Assembly (NCBI RefSeq): GCF_015674855.1
Contig: NZ_JADMLG010000025.1
Span: 19,556 to 83,555 of the forward strand
Source: Nocardia bovistercoris
GTDB lineage: Bacteria; Actinomycetota; Actinomycetes; Mycobacteriales; Mycobacteriaceae
Reading direction: 5' to 3'
Length of the DNA: 64,000 nt
Shown here: piece after piece, positions 25,433 to 33,702 of the stretch
How positions within the stretch are numbered: the first letter of the stretch is position 1
Layout of the letters: every line of letters starts with the position of its first letter
The notes under the pieces: generated by a model
The model's database searches: none
Seen by the model: only the letters and a program-made list of their open reading frames with translations
What the model was told of the DNA's origin: nothing
Translations under genes and position numbers: made by a program

Positions 25433-25848
25433 CTATTCGGTGCCGTCCGGCGGGATTTCGGGCAGGCCTTCGCTTGCCCGAAGCTTCTCCGCCATCGAGG
25501 TGAGGAGGTTCTGTGATTCTTCGGAGAGGTCGAACGCCCTACTCGACAACCGCCGCAGTCCGTAGCCCTGGAGTGGGACAGCAGTTCCAGATCGTGATCG
25601 ATCTTGGCGGCATAGATGTCGTTGAAGAAGTAGTCCGGCTTGACCTTGAAGAACTTGGCCAGTGCCGCCACCGTTTCATCCGACGGGTTCGTCCGTTGCC
25701 CCGACCGCAACTGCGAGAGATACGGTTTCGAGATCGGATGCCCGGAAGCCGTCAGCGCCGCCGCGACCTCCGCGTTGGTGTGCGGCTTACGCCCCGGGGG
25801 ATGCACGGTTTCGAACAGCTTGTTCAGCCGCGCCGCGAAATCAGCCAT
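25433..25848 (-). pseudogene. EspR-like XRE regulator with a one-base frameshift
   Basis: From ATG 25848 the first ~85 residues match EspR closely: FAARLNKLFETVHPPG, PHTNAEVAAALTASG, PYLSQLRSGQRTNPSDETVAALAKFF, YFFNDIYAAKIDHDLELL. The undisturbed frame then turns into Ser/Arg-rich nonsense and runs to 25336. In the next frame the expected C-terminal dimer domain continues (LQGYGLRRLSSRAFDLSEES, then a helix, then EIPPDGTE) and stops at 25433. One missing base around 25573-25577 (plus-strand GTGGGAC) would restore 138 residues, close to EspR's 132. Either a recent pseudogene or a sequencing error. EspR-type proteins are nucleoid-associated regulators. Confidence 0.75.
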
Positions 25849-26208
25849 TGTGAGCCGCCCAATTCCCTTCGCTGTACTAACAGTCGTTATCTCGGATACG
25901 TATCATTGATATTAGCGGCTCAGTAACTGAAAACCTACGCCTGATTCAGGATTTCCTTGAAGCTTCTAGGCGCCCGCCCGGCGAAGACGCTGTGGCGGTT
26001 GCGTTTGCGGGTCGCCTCAACGTCTCTGGTCGAGTGCTGATGCGGCCCGGTTCTGGCCCGTCGCGGACGTCTTCGCCGCCGAGATGTTAGTAGCGAAAAG
26101 ATAGCTGACAAGTCATCTAACGACCCCTCTTGTGCACTATGTGGCGTACGACACGTTTTGGCGCCTTTAGAGTGAATCTTCAACTATCCCGGTGGAATTG
26201 GTGCGATC
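25849..26208. other. 360-bp intergenic stretch without a supported gene
   Basis: Lower GC than the surroundings. It holds the promoter region of the EspR-like gene (AT-rich with TCGGATACGTATC and TGATATTAGCG). An 82-codon minus-strand frame (25935-26183) is Arg-rich, resembles no family and has no good ribosome-binding site; I do not call it. Confidence 0.6.
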
Positions 26209-27372
26209 CTACAACCGTTCGATGATAGTACCCGTCGCCAATGCGCCGCCGGCGCACATGAGAACCATCGCCGTACTGCCTCCGGTTCGCTCCAGTTCGT
26301 GCAAAGCCGTTGTGATCAGACGGGATCCGGTCGAGCCGACGGGGTGCCCGATCGCGATGGCGCCGCCGTTGACATTCACCTTGTCGAGGTCCGGCTTGTG
26401 CACGCTCGCCCAGGAAAGCGCGACGGACGCGAAAGCCTCGTTGATCTCGAAAAGGTCGAGATCGTCGATCTTCATGCCGGACCGCTCGAGCAGTCGGGTG
26501 CAGGCCTGCACCGGCCCGTCGAGGTGGAATTCGGGCTCGGCGCCGACCACGGCCTGTGTGATTATCCGCGCGCGCGGGCGCAAACCCTCTCGCGCCGCGA
26601 CCTTTTCGTCCATGAGTAGGACCGCGGCGGCCCCGTCGGAGATCTGCGACGACGTGCCCGCGGTGTGCACACCGCCCTCGATCACCGGCTTCAACTTCGC
26701 GAGTCCTTCGGCGGTGGTCTCGCGCAGGCCCTGATCCCTGCTGACGTCCAACTTCTCGCCGGTGAGCGCTCCTTCCTTGTCGACGGCGGGCGCGGTGACC
26801 GTGAGCACCTCGCGGTCGAAGCGGCCCTCGGCCCACGCCCGCGCGGCCAGGCGTTGCGAGCGCGCGCCGAATTCGTCGACGTCGGTGCGGGTGATGCCGC
26901 GCCGCTTGGCGATGCGCTCGGCGGCCTCGAACTGGTTGGGTAGGTCGATATTCCAGGACGCGGGCCTGCGCGGGCCCGCGTTCTCGCCGAGGTTGGCGCC
27001 CAGCGGAACCCGGCTCATGGCCTCGACGCCGCAGGCCATGCCGATCTCGATCGCGTCGGCGGCGATGAGGCCCGCGATGAGGTGGTTGGCCTGCTGCGCC
27101 GAACCGCACTGGGTGTCGATCGTGGTGGCGGCCGTCTGCCACGGCAGTCCGGCGTGCAGCCACGCGACCCTGGTGACATTGTTGGACTGTTCGCCCGCCT
27201 GCGTCACGCAGCCGCCGATGACCTGCTCAACCAGGGCCGGATCGAGGTGCGCCTTCTCCAGCAGGCCGCGCTGGGCCAGTCCGAGCAGTTCGGAGGCGTG
27301 CAGACCTGCCAGCCAGCCGCCGCGCTTACCGATCGGGGTGCGAGCGGCTTCGACGATCACGGGTGTTCCCAT
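26209..27372 (-). CDS. fadA5: Steroid thiolase FadA5
   Basis: A 387-residue thiolase from ATG 27372 that follows the mycobacterial FadA5 sequence as I recall it: GTPVIVEAARTPIGKRGGWLAG, LVEQVIGGCVTQAGEQSNN, TTIDTQCGSAQQANHLIAGLIAA (nucleophile Cys about residue 94), then NEAFASVALSWA, GHPVGSTGSRL and MCAGGALATGTIIE. FadA5 releases acetyl-CoA from the 3-oxo-C24 steroid CoA ester during side-chain shortening. Divergent from cyp125, exactly as Rv3545c/Rv3546. Confidence 0.93.
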   Translation of the reverse strand: MGTPVIVEAARTPIGKRGGWLAGLHASELLGLAQRGLLEKAHLDPALVEQVIGGCVTQAGEQSNNVTRVAWLHAGLPWQTAATTIDTQCGSAQQANHLIAGLIAADAIEIGMACGVEAMSRVPLGANLGENAGPRRPASWNIDLPNQFEAAERIAKRRGITRTDVDEFGARSQRLAARAWAEGRFDREVLTVTAPAVDKEGALTGEKLDVSRDQGLRETTAEGLAKLKPVIEGGVHTAGTSSQISDGAAAVLLMDEKVAAREGLRPRARIITQAVVGAEPEFHLDGPVQACTRLLERSGMKIDDLDLFEINEAFASVALSWASVHKPDLDKVNVNGGAIAIGHPVGSTGSRLITTALHELERTGGSTAMVLMCAGGALATGTIIERL

Positions 27373-27402
27373 GTCAAACCTTCCGTAGGTGAACAGCGAA
27401 AC

Positions 27403-27416
27403 TGAAACGTGTGCCA
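27403..27416. promoter_or_regulatory. Imperfect KstR-like site near fadA5
   Basis: TGAAACGTGTGCCA differs from TnnAACnnGTTnnA at one defined base (GTG for GTT). It lies 31 nt upstream of the fadA5 start. Confidence 0.45.
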
Positions 27417-27471
27417 GTGTGTCCGGGCCGGTCTTCTTTACTAGTCCCTCTACCTGTGCTGGAATTGATTA

Positions 27472-27485
27472 TAGAACGTGTTTCA
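27472..27485. promoter_or_regulatory. KstR operator upstream of cyp125
   Basis: TAGAACGTGTTTCA matches TnnAACnnGTTnnA at every defined position. It lies 21 nt before the cyp125 GTG and can also serve divergent fadA5. Confidence 0.85.
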
Positions 27486-27506
27486 GTTTGTCGAAGGAGA
27501 CATCTG

Positions 27507-28796
27507 GTGGTTGACACTCCCAACGCAACGCCCGCGACGGCCGCCGATGGGTCGCCGTCCTCGGAACCGAACTTGCCCGAAGGATTCGACGTCACCGACC
27601 CCGCGATCTACGCGGAGCGCGTTCCGGTGCGGGAGTACGCCGAACTACGCCGGGCCGCGCCGGTCTGGTGGAACCCCAAATCGCCCGAGACCGGCGGCTT
27701 CCACGACGCGGGCTTCTGGGTGGTGAGCAGGCACGCCGAGGTCAAGGAGGTCTCGCGCCGCAGTGACGTGTTCTCCTCCTACGAGAACACCGCCATCCCC
27801 CGCTTCAACGACGAGATCACCCGCGAACAGATCGAGATGCAGCGCACCATCCTGCTCAACAAGGATGCCCCCGAGCACACCAAACTGCGCAAGATCATCT
27901 CCCGCGGCTTCACCCCTCGCGCCATCAACAGCCTGCGCGCGGAACTCTCGGCACGGGCCGAGGCGATCGTGCGGGCCGCCGCCGAATCCGGTTCGGGTGA
28001 TTTCGTCGCCCAGGTCGCCTGCGAGCTGCCGCTGCAGGCCATCGCCGAACTGATCGGCGTCCCGCAGGAGGACCGGATGAAGCTGTTCACCTGGTCCAAC
28101 GACATGACCGGCTACGACGACCCGGACAGCGAGACCGACGCGCTCACGGCCTCGATGGAGATCCTCGGGTACTCGTACCAGATGGCCGCCGACCGCAAGG
28201 TCAACCCGGCCGACGACCTGGTCACCACACTGGTCGAGGCCGATATCGACGGCGACAAGCTGAGCGAGGAGGAGTTCGGCTTCTTCGTGATGATGCTGGC
28301 GGTCGCGGGCAACGAGACCACCCGCAACGCCATCACCCACGGCATGAACGCCTTCATGGAGAATCCGGACCAGTGGGAGCTGTTCAAGGCCGAACGCCCC
28401 GCCACCGCCGCCGACGAGATCATCCGCTGGGCGACACCGGTCACTTCTTTCCAGCGCACCGCGCTCGAGGACACCGAACTCGGCGGCGTGCGGATCAAGA
28501 AGGGCGACCGGGTGGTGATGCTGTACCGCTCGGCCAACTTCGACGAGGACGTCTTCGAGAATCCCGAGAAGTTCGACATCCTGCGCAAGGACAACCCGCA
28601 CCTGTCCTTCGGCGGCACCGGCGCGCACTTCTGCATCGGCGCCAACCTCGCCCGGCTCGAGGTCGATCTGATCTTCAACGCCATCGCCGACCACCTCCCC
28701 GATATCACCAAGGTCGGTGACCCGAAGCGGTTGCGTTCCGGCTGGCTCAACGGCATCAAGGAGTTCGCCGTCGACTACAAGACCGCGGCGCACTGA
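27507..28796 (+). CDS. cyp125: Steroid C26/C27-monooxygenase CYP125
   Basis: A 429-residue cytochrome P450. GTG 27507 has GAAGGAGA 6 nt upstream, fixing the start over longer frames. Motifs: I-helix LAVAGNETTRNA (about residue 270), ExxR EIIR (about 308), and heme loop FGGTGAHFCIGANLAR with the Cys ligand near 378. The region ENTAIPRFNDEITREQIEMQRTILLNKDAPEH is typical of CYP125. It hydroxylates and further oxidises the terminal side-chain carbon of cholesterol. A 15-bp hairpin follows the stop. Confidence 0.94.
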   Translation: MVDTPNATPATAADGSPSSEPNLPEGFDVTDPAIYAERVPVREYAELRRAAPVWWNPKSPETGGFHDAGFWVVSRHAEVKEVSRRSDVFSSYENTAIPRFNDEITREQIEMQRTILLNKDAPEHTKLRKIISRGFTPRAINSLRAELSARAEAIVRAAAESGSGDFVAQVACELPLQAIAELIGVPQEDRMKLFTWSNDMTGYDDPDSETDALTASMEILGYSYQMAADRKVNPADDLVTTLVEADIDGDKLSEEEFGFFVMMLAVAGNETTRNAITHGMNAFMENPDQWELFKAERPATAADEIIRWATPVTSFQRTALEDTELGGVRIKKGDRVVMLYRSANFDEDVFENPEKFDILRKDNPHLSFGGTGAHFCIGANLARLEVDLIFNAIADHLPDITKVGDPKRLRSGWLNGIKEFAVDYKTAAH

Positions 28797-28799
28797 CAG

Positions 28800-28842
28800 A
28801 CGACGAAGCCCGGAGCCGTAGGTCGGTTCCGGGCTTCGTCGT
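28800..28842. terminator. Strong hairpin terminator after cyp125
   Basis: Fifteen-base perfect arms ACGACGAAGCCCGGA and TCCGGGCTTCGTCGT with a 13-nt loop, between convergent cyp125 and the KSI-like gene; probably bidirectional. Confidence 0.85.
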
Positions 28843-28898
28843 ATCGCTGAAGTGCGTCGGGAGCGGGCCGGTCGGGCTGTGGGCCTGTGACGAACGGC

Positions 28899-29312
28899 TC
28901 AGCCCACGGGCGTCGCGGTGGCCGTGGCCCGGTCTACCTCCCAGAACGCGCGCAATGCGGCGATCTTGCCCGCGTCGTCCACCCGGTAGGTGAACACGCC
29001 CTCCGCGTCGATGCGATATCCGCCGATGACGCTGCGGATGACACCGGTGAAGGCGACCTCATGACCGCACGCGAAGGAATCCCCGAACAGGAATTCGATC
29101 GAGTCGGTCTTCGCGATCGCCTTCTCCCAGAACGCGGCGATGGCCTCGGGGCCGCGATGGCCCTTGCCTTCCGGGTCGAATCCGGACGGGCCGATGGGAT
29201 CCTCGACGATGCCGTCGGCCGCGAACAGCGCGACCCAGGCGTCCTTGTCCCTGGCCCGGACCGCGGCTTGGGAGGCGAGTCCGGCGGCGCGGGCCGGGTG
29301 CTCGGCGCTCAT
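28899..29312 (-). CDS. SnoaL/ketosteroid-isomerase-like protein
   Basis: A 137-residue NTF2-fold protein whose ATG (29312) overlaps the ltp3 stop by 4 nt, so it is the last gene of the DUF35-ltp4-ltp3 unit. The FAADGIVEDPIG segment aligns with the ketosteroid isomerase region carrying the general base Asp (here D38), and VDDAGKIAALRAFW aligns with its C-terminal strand. By eye the second, oxyanion-hole Asp of the enzyme is replaced by Phe (about F107). So it may be a delta-isomerase with altered chemistry, or a hydratase or binding protein acting with the Ltp aldolases. Confidence 0.8.
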   Translation of the reverse strand: MSAEHPARAAGLASQAAVRARDKDAWVALFAADGIVEDPIGPSGFDPEGKGHRGPEAIAAFWEKAIAKTDSIEFLFGDSFACGHEVAFTGVIRSVIGGYRIDAEGVFTYRVDDAGKIAALRAFWEVDRATATATPVG

Positions 29313-30475
29313 CGGCGTTCCGATGCGACGACCCACATGGAAAAGTATTGCGAGCCACCGCCGTACGCGTGACCGAGCGCTTTGCGGGCGCCCGCGACCT
29401 GGTAGTCGCCCGCGCGGTCCATGACTTGTTTCGCGGCTTCGGCGAACCGGATCATGCCGGAGGCTCCGATCGGGTTGGAGGAGAGCACGCCACCGGATGG
29501 GTTCACCGGAATGCGCCCGCCGATCTCGGTTTCGCCTTTATCGGTGAGTTTCCAACCGTCGCCGGGGGCGGCGAAGCCGAGGTTCTCCAGCCACATGGGC
29601 TCGAACCAGGAGAACGGAACGTAGATCTCCGCGGCGTCGATTTCCTCGAGCGGGTCGGTGATGCCCGCCGCGGCCCACAGCGCGGCGGCGGCGTCGCGGC
29701 CTGCCTGCGGGCTGACCTGGTCGCGGCCCGCGAAGGTGGTGGGTTCGGTGCGCATGGCGGTCGCGTGGATCCACGCGACCTTCCTGCCGGTGGCTTCGAT
29801 GGCGCTCGCGGCGTCCTCGTCGCCGATCACGACCGCGCAGGCGCCGTCGGAGGACGGGCAGGTCTCGTCGAAGCGGATGGGGTCCCACAGCATCTGCGAG
29901 GCCAGCACCGATTCCAGGGTGATGTCGGGCTGACGGAGGTGGGCGAGCGGATTCTTGGCGCCGTTGCGCCGGTCCTTCACCGCGACCATCGCGCCGATAT
30001 GGCTCGGCGCGTTCGATCGGCGGATGTAGGAGCGGACGTGCGGCGCGAAGTATCCGCCAGCGCCCGCGCCGACCGGCATGGTGAAGGGCACCGGGATGGA
30101 CAACGCCCACATGGCGTTGGATTCGGACTGCTTCTCCCAGGACACCGCGAGCACCTTCTTGTGCACGCCCGCCTGCACGAGGTTGGCGGCGACGATGCCG
30201 GTGGAGCCGCCGACCGAGCCCGCCGTGTGCACGCGCAGCAGCGGCTTGCCGGTGGCGCCGAGCGCGTCGGCCATGAAGAGTTCCGGCATCATGACGCCCT
30301 CGAAGAAGTCGGGAGCTTTGCCGACCACGACCGCGTCGATATCGGCCATGGTGAGGCCGGAATCGAGAAGTGCGCGGTCGATGGCCTCGCGACAGAGGCC
30401 GGGCATCGATACATCGGTGCGTTTCGTCACGTGATGCGTCTGTCCGGTGCCGAGCACCGCGGCCGGGAAACTCAT
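29309..30475 (-). CDS. ltp3: SCP2-type thiolase/retro-aldolase Ltp3
   Basis: A 388-residue thiolase-like protein (SFPAAVLGTGQTHH start, ATG 30475 overlapping ltp4 by 4 nt). HTAGSVGGSTGI occupies the place of the thiolase Cys segment, with no Cys there, as in the SCP2-thiolase-like aldolases. CPSSDGACAVVIGD and the C-terminal GHAYGGGSQYFSMWVV are also present. Ltp3 and Ltp4 are required in Rhodococcus for removing C24-branched sterol side chains (recalled), acting with DUF35 partners. Order matches Rv3523-Rv3522-Rv3521. Confidence 0.85.
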   Translation of the reverse strand: MSFPAAVLGTGQTHHVTKRTDVSMPGLCREAIDRALLDSGLTMADIDAVVVGKAPDFFEGVMMPELFMADALGATGKPLLRVHTAGSVGGSTGIVAANLVQAGVHKKVLAVSWEKQSESNAMWALSIPVPFTMPVGAGAGGYFAPHVRSYIRRSNAPSHIGAMVAVKDRRNGAKNPLAHLRQPDITLESVLASQMLWDPIRFDETCPSSDGACAVVIGDEDAASAIEATGRKVAWIHATAMRTEPTTFAGRDQVSPQAGRDAAAALWAAAGITDPLEEIDAAEIYVPFSWFEPMWLENLGFAAPGDGWKLTDKGETEIGGRIPVNPSGGVLSSNPIGASGMIRFAEAAKQVMDRAGDYQVAGARKALGHAYGGGSQYFSMWVVASERR

Positions 30476-31515
30476 CGGGTCGCCTCCAGTACGGTCACGA
30501 GATTCTGTTGCAACGCCGGGCCGCTGGTCGCGTGCGCGAGCGCGCGCTCGGCAGAACCCGCGATGATGGCCTCGGCCGCGAAACCGATGCGCTCGAGTCC
30601 GGCCGCGAACATCGGATTCCCCGCCAGCGCGCCGCCGGACGGATTCACGGCGGTCCCCGGCCGCAACCCGATCGCCTCGGCGAGGATGAGCTGCTGATGG
30701 CTGAACGGCGCGTGCAGTTCGGCGATATCGAATCCGCCGGTGTCGCCGCCGGTGATCGCCTGCGCGGCAGCCGAAGTCGAAGGGGAGACGGTGAGATCGC
30801 GTGCCCCGAGCACCGGGGTGTCGACGCGGTGCGCGATGCCGCCGATCCAGGCGGGGCGCTCGCACAGTTGCCTGGCTCGGTCGCCGGTGGCGAGGACGAT
30901 CGCCGCGGCACCGTCGGTCACCGGCGCGACATCGTGGGCGCGCAGCGGATCGGCGACATAGGGCGCGGCCAGCAGCGCGTCGACGTCGCCGTGCGCGCCC
31001 GCCGCGACGGCGGCCATATCCCGCTCGCTCCAGCGGCCCGCGTCCAGTCCGGCGCGAGCCTGCAGACCTGCGATCGCCACCGAATCCGGCCACAGCGGCG
31101 CGACCAGATACGGGTCGAGCTGCATGGTCAGGATCTGGCGCAGCGTACCCGCCGATGACTTGCCGAAGCCGTAAACCAGCGCGGTATTCGCTTGTCCCGA
31201 CTTGAGTTTCACATATGCCTCGTAGAGCGCCCACGCGGCGTCCATCTCCACGTGCGACTCGTTGATCGGCGGTACCGCGCCGATCGAGTCGATCGCGGAG
31301 ATGAACGAGAAGGCACGGCCCGCGAGGAAATCGGAGGAGCCCGAACACCAGAAGTCGATATCGGATTTGGTGATGCCGAGGCGTTCGTAGAGCCGCTGGA
31401 AACAGGGCACCAGCATCTCGACGCCGTTGGTGGTGCCGAAGGTTTCCGGCACGTGCGGCGCGTGGGCGAAACCCACGACCGCGATGTCGATGGCGTCAGC
31501 CGAGCGATCGGTCAT
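30472..31515 (-). CDS. ltp4: SCP2-type thiolase/retro-aldolase Ltp4
   Basis: A 347-residue thiolase-superfamily protein from ATG 31515. SGSSDFLAGRAFSF and ESHVEMDAAWALYEAYVKLKSGQANTALVYGFGKSS mark the N-terminal half; VTDGAAAIVLATG and NPSGGALAGNPMFAAGLERIG the second. It lacks a classical thiolase Cys nucleophile, consistent with an aldolase role. Lies 17 nt downstream of the DUF35 gene and is translationally coupled to ltp3. Confidence 0.85.
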   Translation of the reverse strand: MTDRSADAIDIAVVGFAHAPHVPETFGTTNGVEMLVPCFQRLYERLGITKSDIDFWCSGSSDFLAGRAFSFISAIDSIGAVPPINESHVEMDAAWALYEAYVKLKSGQANTALVYGFGKSSAGTLRQILTMQLDPYLVAPLWPDSVAIAGLQARAGLDAGRWSERDMAAVAAGAHGDVDALLAAPYVADPLRAHDVAPVTDGAAAIVLATGDRARQLCERPAWIGGIAHRVDTPVLGARDLTVSPSTSAAAQAITGGDTGGFDIAELHAPFSHQQLILAEAIGLRPGTAVNPSGGALAGNPMFAAGLERIGFAAEAIIAGSAERALAHATSGPALQQNLVTVLEATR

Positions 31516-31532
31516 GATGGGGACAGCGCCTC

Positions 31533-32582
31533 TCAGAGGTGGTGCTTGTAGGTGTCGTACTCGGCGTCGGGCTCACCGGAAGGCTCGAAATGGTCCACGT
31601 TCTCCAGACCGAAGCCCCACTCCTCGCGCGGTTTCCACACCGCCCGCACCCGCATGCCCATGCGCACCTCGCTCGCGTCGCAGCCGAGCACGAGGTGCAG
31701 CACCGGGATGTCGGCGCCGTCGAGCAGTACGTAGGCCGCGACGTACGGCGGCTTGATGCGCTGACCGAGGAAGGGCACGTTCACGATGCAGAAGGTGGTG
31801 ACGGTGCCGCGATCGGACAGTTCGATGTAGTCGTCGGTCGGCAGGCCGTTGGTCGGGTTGGCGCCGCGCGGCGGAAAGTACACCTTGCCGTTCGCGTCGG
31901 TGCGCGCGCCGATGAGTTTGCCCTCGGCGAGTCCGCGCAGGTAGACGGTTTCCTGCGGGGAGGCGGTGTGCGCGTAGGCGAGGTCGACCGGGGTGACGAT
32001 CACGGTGACCGGCTCGCCCGCGGTCTCGACCGGGACCGCGGTGGAGGTGTCGCCGGGTTCGAAGCAGACGATGTCGGTGATGCTGCCCGACGTGGCGTCG
32101 GCCCAGCGCGCCCGCACCCGCAGGCCGGTGCTGATCTCGGCGGGTTCGGCCACGTCGACCGCGTGCAACAAGGCGGAGTCCGCGCCGTCGAGGCGGATGA
32201 GGGCGTAGGCGAAGGGGCGGTCGAAGGGCTGGCCCGGCAGCGGTTCGCGCACCCAGGTCCAGGACTCGACGGTGCCGACATCGGAGACGTCGACGAAATC
32301 GGTGAGTGGTTCGGCGGTGACCGGGTCGTATTCCGGCGGCGGCACGAGCACGCGGCCGTCGGATCCGCGCACCCCGACCACCTTGCGGGCGCGCAACTCG
32401 GTCAGGAATCTGCCGATGGTCGGTCCGACCGATCGGGTGTAGTCGAATCGCACCCGCAGGGGCGCGCTCAGCACATCGGGTGCGGTGTCGGTGTCCGCGA
32501 CGCTCGTATTCGGCCCGCTGGTATTCAATTCCGACCCTTTCTCATCCGTGATTACGCCGGATGCGGTATTCCCCTGAGTCAC
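31533..32582 (-). CDS. Tandem DUF35 OB-fold partner of Ltp3/Ltp4 (Rv3521-like)
   Basis: A 349-residue protein from GTG 32582. Two DUF35-type OB-fold modules are visible: VGVRGSDGRVLVPPPEYDP...FAYALIRLDGAD (about 70-140) and IGARTDANGKVYFPPRGANP...PYVAAYVLLDGAD (about 225-300). The zinc-binding Cys of some DUF35 proteins are missing. DUF35 domains dock on SCP2 thiolases and hold the CoA tail, as in Ltp2-ChsH2. First gene of the unit; divergent from the LLM gene across a KstR-like site. Confidence 0.83.
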   Translation of the reverse strand: MTQGNTASGVITDEKGSELNTSGPNTSVADTDTAPDVLSAPLRVRFDYTRSVGPTIGRFLTELRARKVVGVRGSDGRVLVPPPEYDPVTAEPLTDFVDVSDVGTVESWTWVREPLPGQPFDRPFAYALIRLDGADSALLHAVDVAEPAEISTGLRVRARWADATSGSITDIVCFEPGDTSTAVPVETAGEPVTVIVTPVDLAYAHTASPQETVYLRGLAEGKLIGARTDANGKVYFPPRGANPTNGLPTDDYIELSDRGTVTTFCIVNVPFLGQRIKPPYVAAYVLLDGADIPVLHLVLGCDASEVRMGMRVRAVWKPREEWGFGLENVDHFEPSGEPDAEYDTYKHHL

Positions 32583-32591
32583 GATATCGAG

Positions 32592-32605
32592 TAGAACAGG
32601 TTCTT
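32592..32605. promoter_or_regulatory. KstR-like operator, DUF35/LLM intergenic
   Basis: TAGAACAGGTTCTT has a perfect AGAAC/GTTCT core; only the last base departs from TnnAACnnGTTnnA. A TATTCT hexamer at 32605-32610 could serve the rightward LLM gene. Confidence 0.75.
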
Positions 32606-32642
32606 ATTCTGGTGGCAAGCACTCGATCGGAAGGGTGAAATC

Positions 32643-33677
32643 GTGAAGTTCGGATTGCAGCTCGGATATTGGATGGCGCAGCCGCCGGAGCACGCGGGCG
32701 AGATCATCGTCGCGGCCGAGGCGGCGGGATTCGACGCGGTGTTCGCCGCCGAGTCGTGGGGATCGGACGCCTTCGGGCCGCTGGCCTGGTGGGGGTCGCG
32801 CACCGAACGGATCCGGCTCGGTACCTCGGTGGTGCAGCTGTCCGCGCGCACCCCGACCGCCGCCGCCATGCACGCGCTGACCCTCGACCACCTCAGCGGC
32901 GGGCGCGTCATCCTCGGCCTCGGCGTCTCCGGCCCGCAGGTGGTCGAGGGCTGGTACGGGCAGCCCTTCGCCAAACCGCTGGCGCGCACCCGCGAATACG
33001 TCGACATCATCCGGCAGGTGCTCGCCAGGCGGGCGCCGGTGACCAGCGCCGGTCCGCACTACCCGCTGCCGTACACCGGCGCGGGCGCGCTCGGCCTCGG
33101 CAAGCCGCTCAAGCCGATCGTGCACCCGCTACGTGCGGATCTGCCGATCTGGCTGGGTGCGGAAGGACCGAAGAACGTCGCGCTGGCCGCTGAGATCGCC
33201 GACGGCTGGCTGGCCATCTACTACACGCCGCGACTGGCGGACATGTACAACGAGTGGCTCGACGAGGGCTTCGCGCGCGCGGGTGCGCGGCGTTCGCGTG
33301 CCGATTTCGAGATCGCCGCGTCCACTCAGGTGGTGATCACCGACGACCCGGCCGCCGAGGTGGAGCGGATGCGCTGGGTGGTGGCCCTCTACATCGGGGG
33401 AATGGGCGCACCGGAACTGAATTTCCACGCCCAGGTGTATCGCCGCATGGGCTACGAGCGCGAGGTGGACGAGATCGGCAGGCTGTTCCAGGCCGGGAAG
33501 AAGGCCGAGGCGGCGGCGATCGTGCCCGATCAGATGATCCTCGACACCGCGATCATCGGCGACGAGGCGCACGTGCGGGAGCAGTTGAAGGTGTGGGAGG
33601 CGGCCGGGGTGACCATGCTGCTGGTCGGCGTTTCCGATACCGAGCAATTGGCTCGGCTCGCACCCCTTGTCCAGTAG
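32643..33677 (+). CDS. LLM-class F420-dependent oxidoreductase, Rv3520c-like
   Basis: A 344-residue luciferase-like monooxygenase-fold protein from GTG 32643 with GGAAGGGTGAA upstream. Typical segments: KFGLQLGYW, FDAVFAAESWGSDAFGPLAWWGSRTERIRLGTSVVQLSARTPTAAAMHALTLDHLSGGRVILGLGVSGPQVVEGWYG, and LPIWLGAEGPKNVALAAEIADGW. This subclass uses F420; its steroid substrate is unknown. Its neighbour Rv3521-like DUF35 gene is divergent, as in M. tuberculosis. Confidence 0.87.
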   Translation: MKFGLQLGYWMAQPPEHAGEIIVAAEAAGFDAVFAAESWGSDAFGPLAWWGSRTERIRLGTSVVQLSARTPTAAAMHALTLDHLSGGRVILGLGVSGPQVVEGWYGQPFAKPLARTREYVDIIRQVLARRAPVTSAGPHYPLPYTGAGALGLGKPLKPIVHPLRADLPIWLGAEGPKNVALAAEIADGWLAIYYTPRLADMYNEWLDEGFARAGARRSRADFEIAASTQVVITDDPAAEVERMRWVVALYIGGMGAPELNFHAQVYRRMGYEREVDEIGRLFQAGKKAEAAAIVPDQMILDTAIIGDEAHVREQLKVWEAAGVTMLLVGVSDTEQLARLAPLVQ

Positions 33678-33691
33678 TGGAACGCGTTCTA
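33678..33691. promoter_or_regulatory. KstR operator upstream of the acyl-CoA synthetase at 33703
   Basis: TGGAACGCGTTCTA matches TnnAACnnGTTnnA completely. It overlaps a TAAATT -10 hexamer (33690-33695) lying 7 nt before the GTG start, so the transcript is probably leaderless. Confidence 0.85.
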
Positions 33692-33702
33692 AATTTGAAA
33701 GG

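Noticed and set aside
25935..26183. 82-codon minus-strand frame downstream of fadA5
   Set aside because: Arg-rich, no recognisable family, no convincing ribosome-binding site; left as intergenic.
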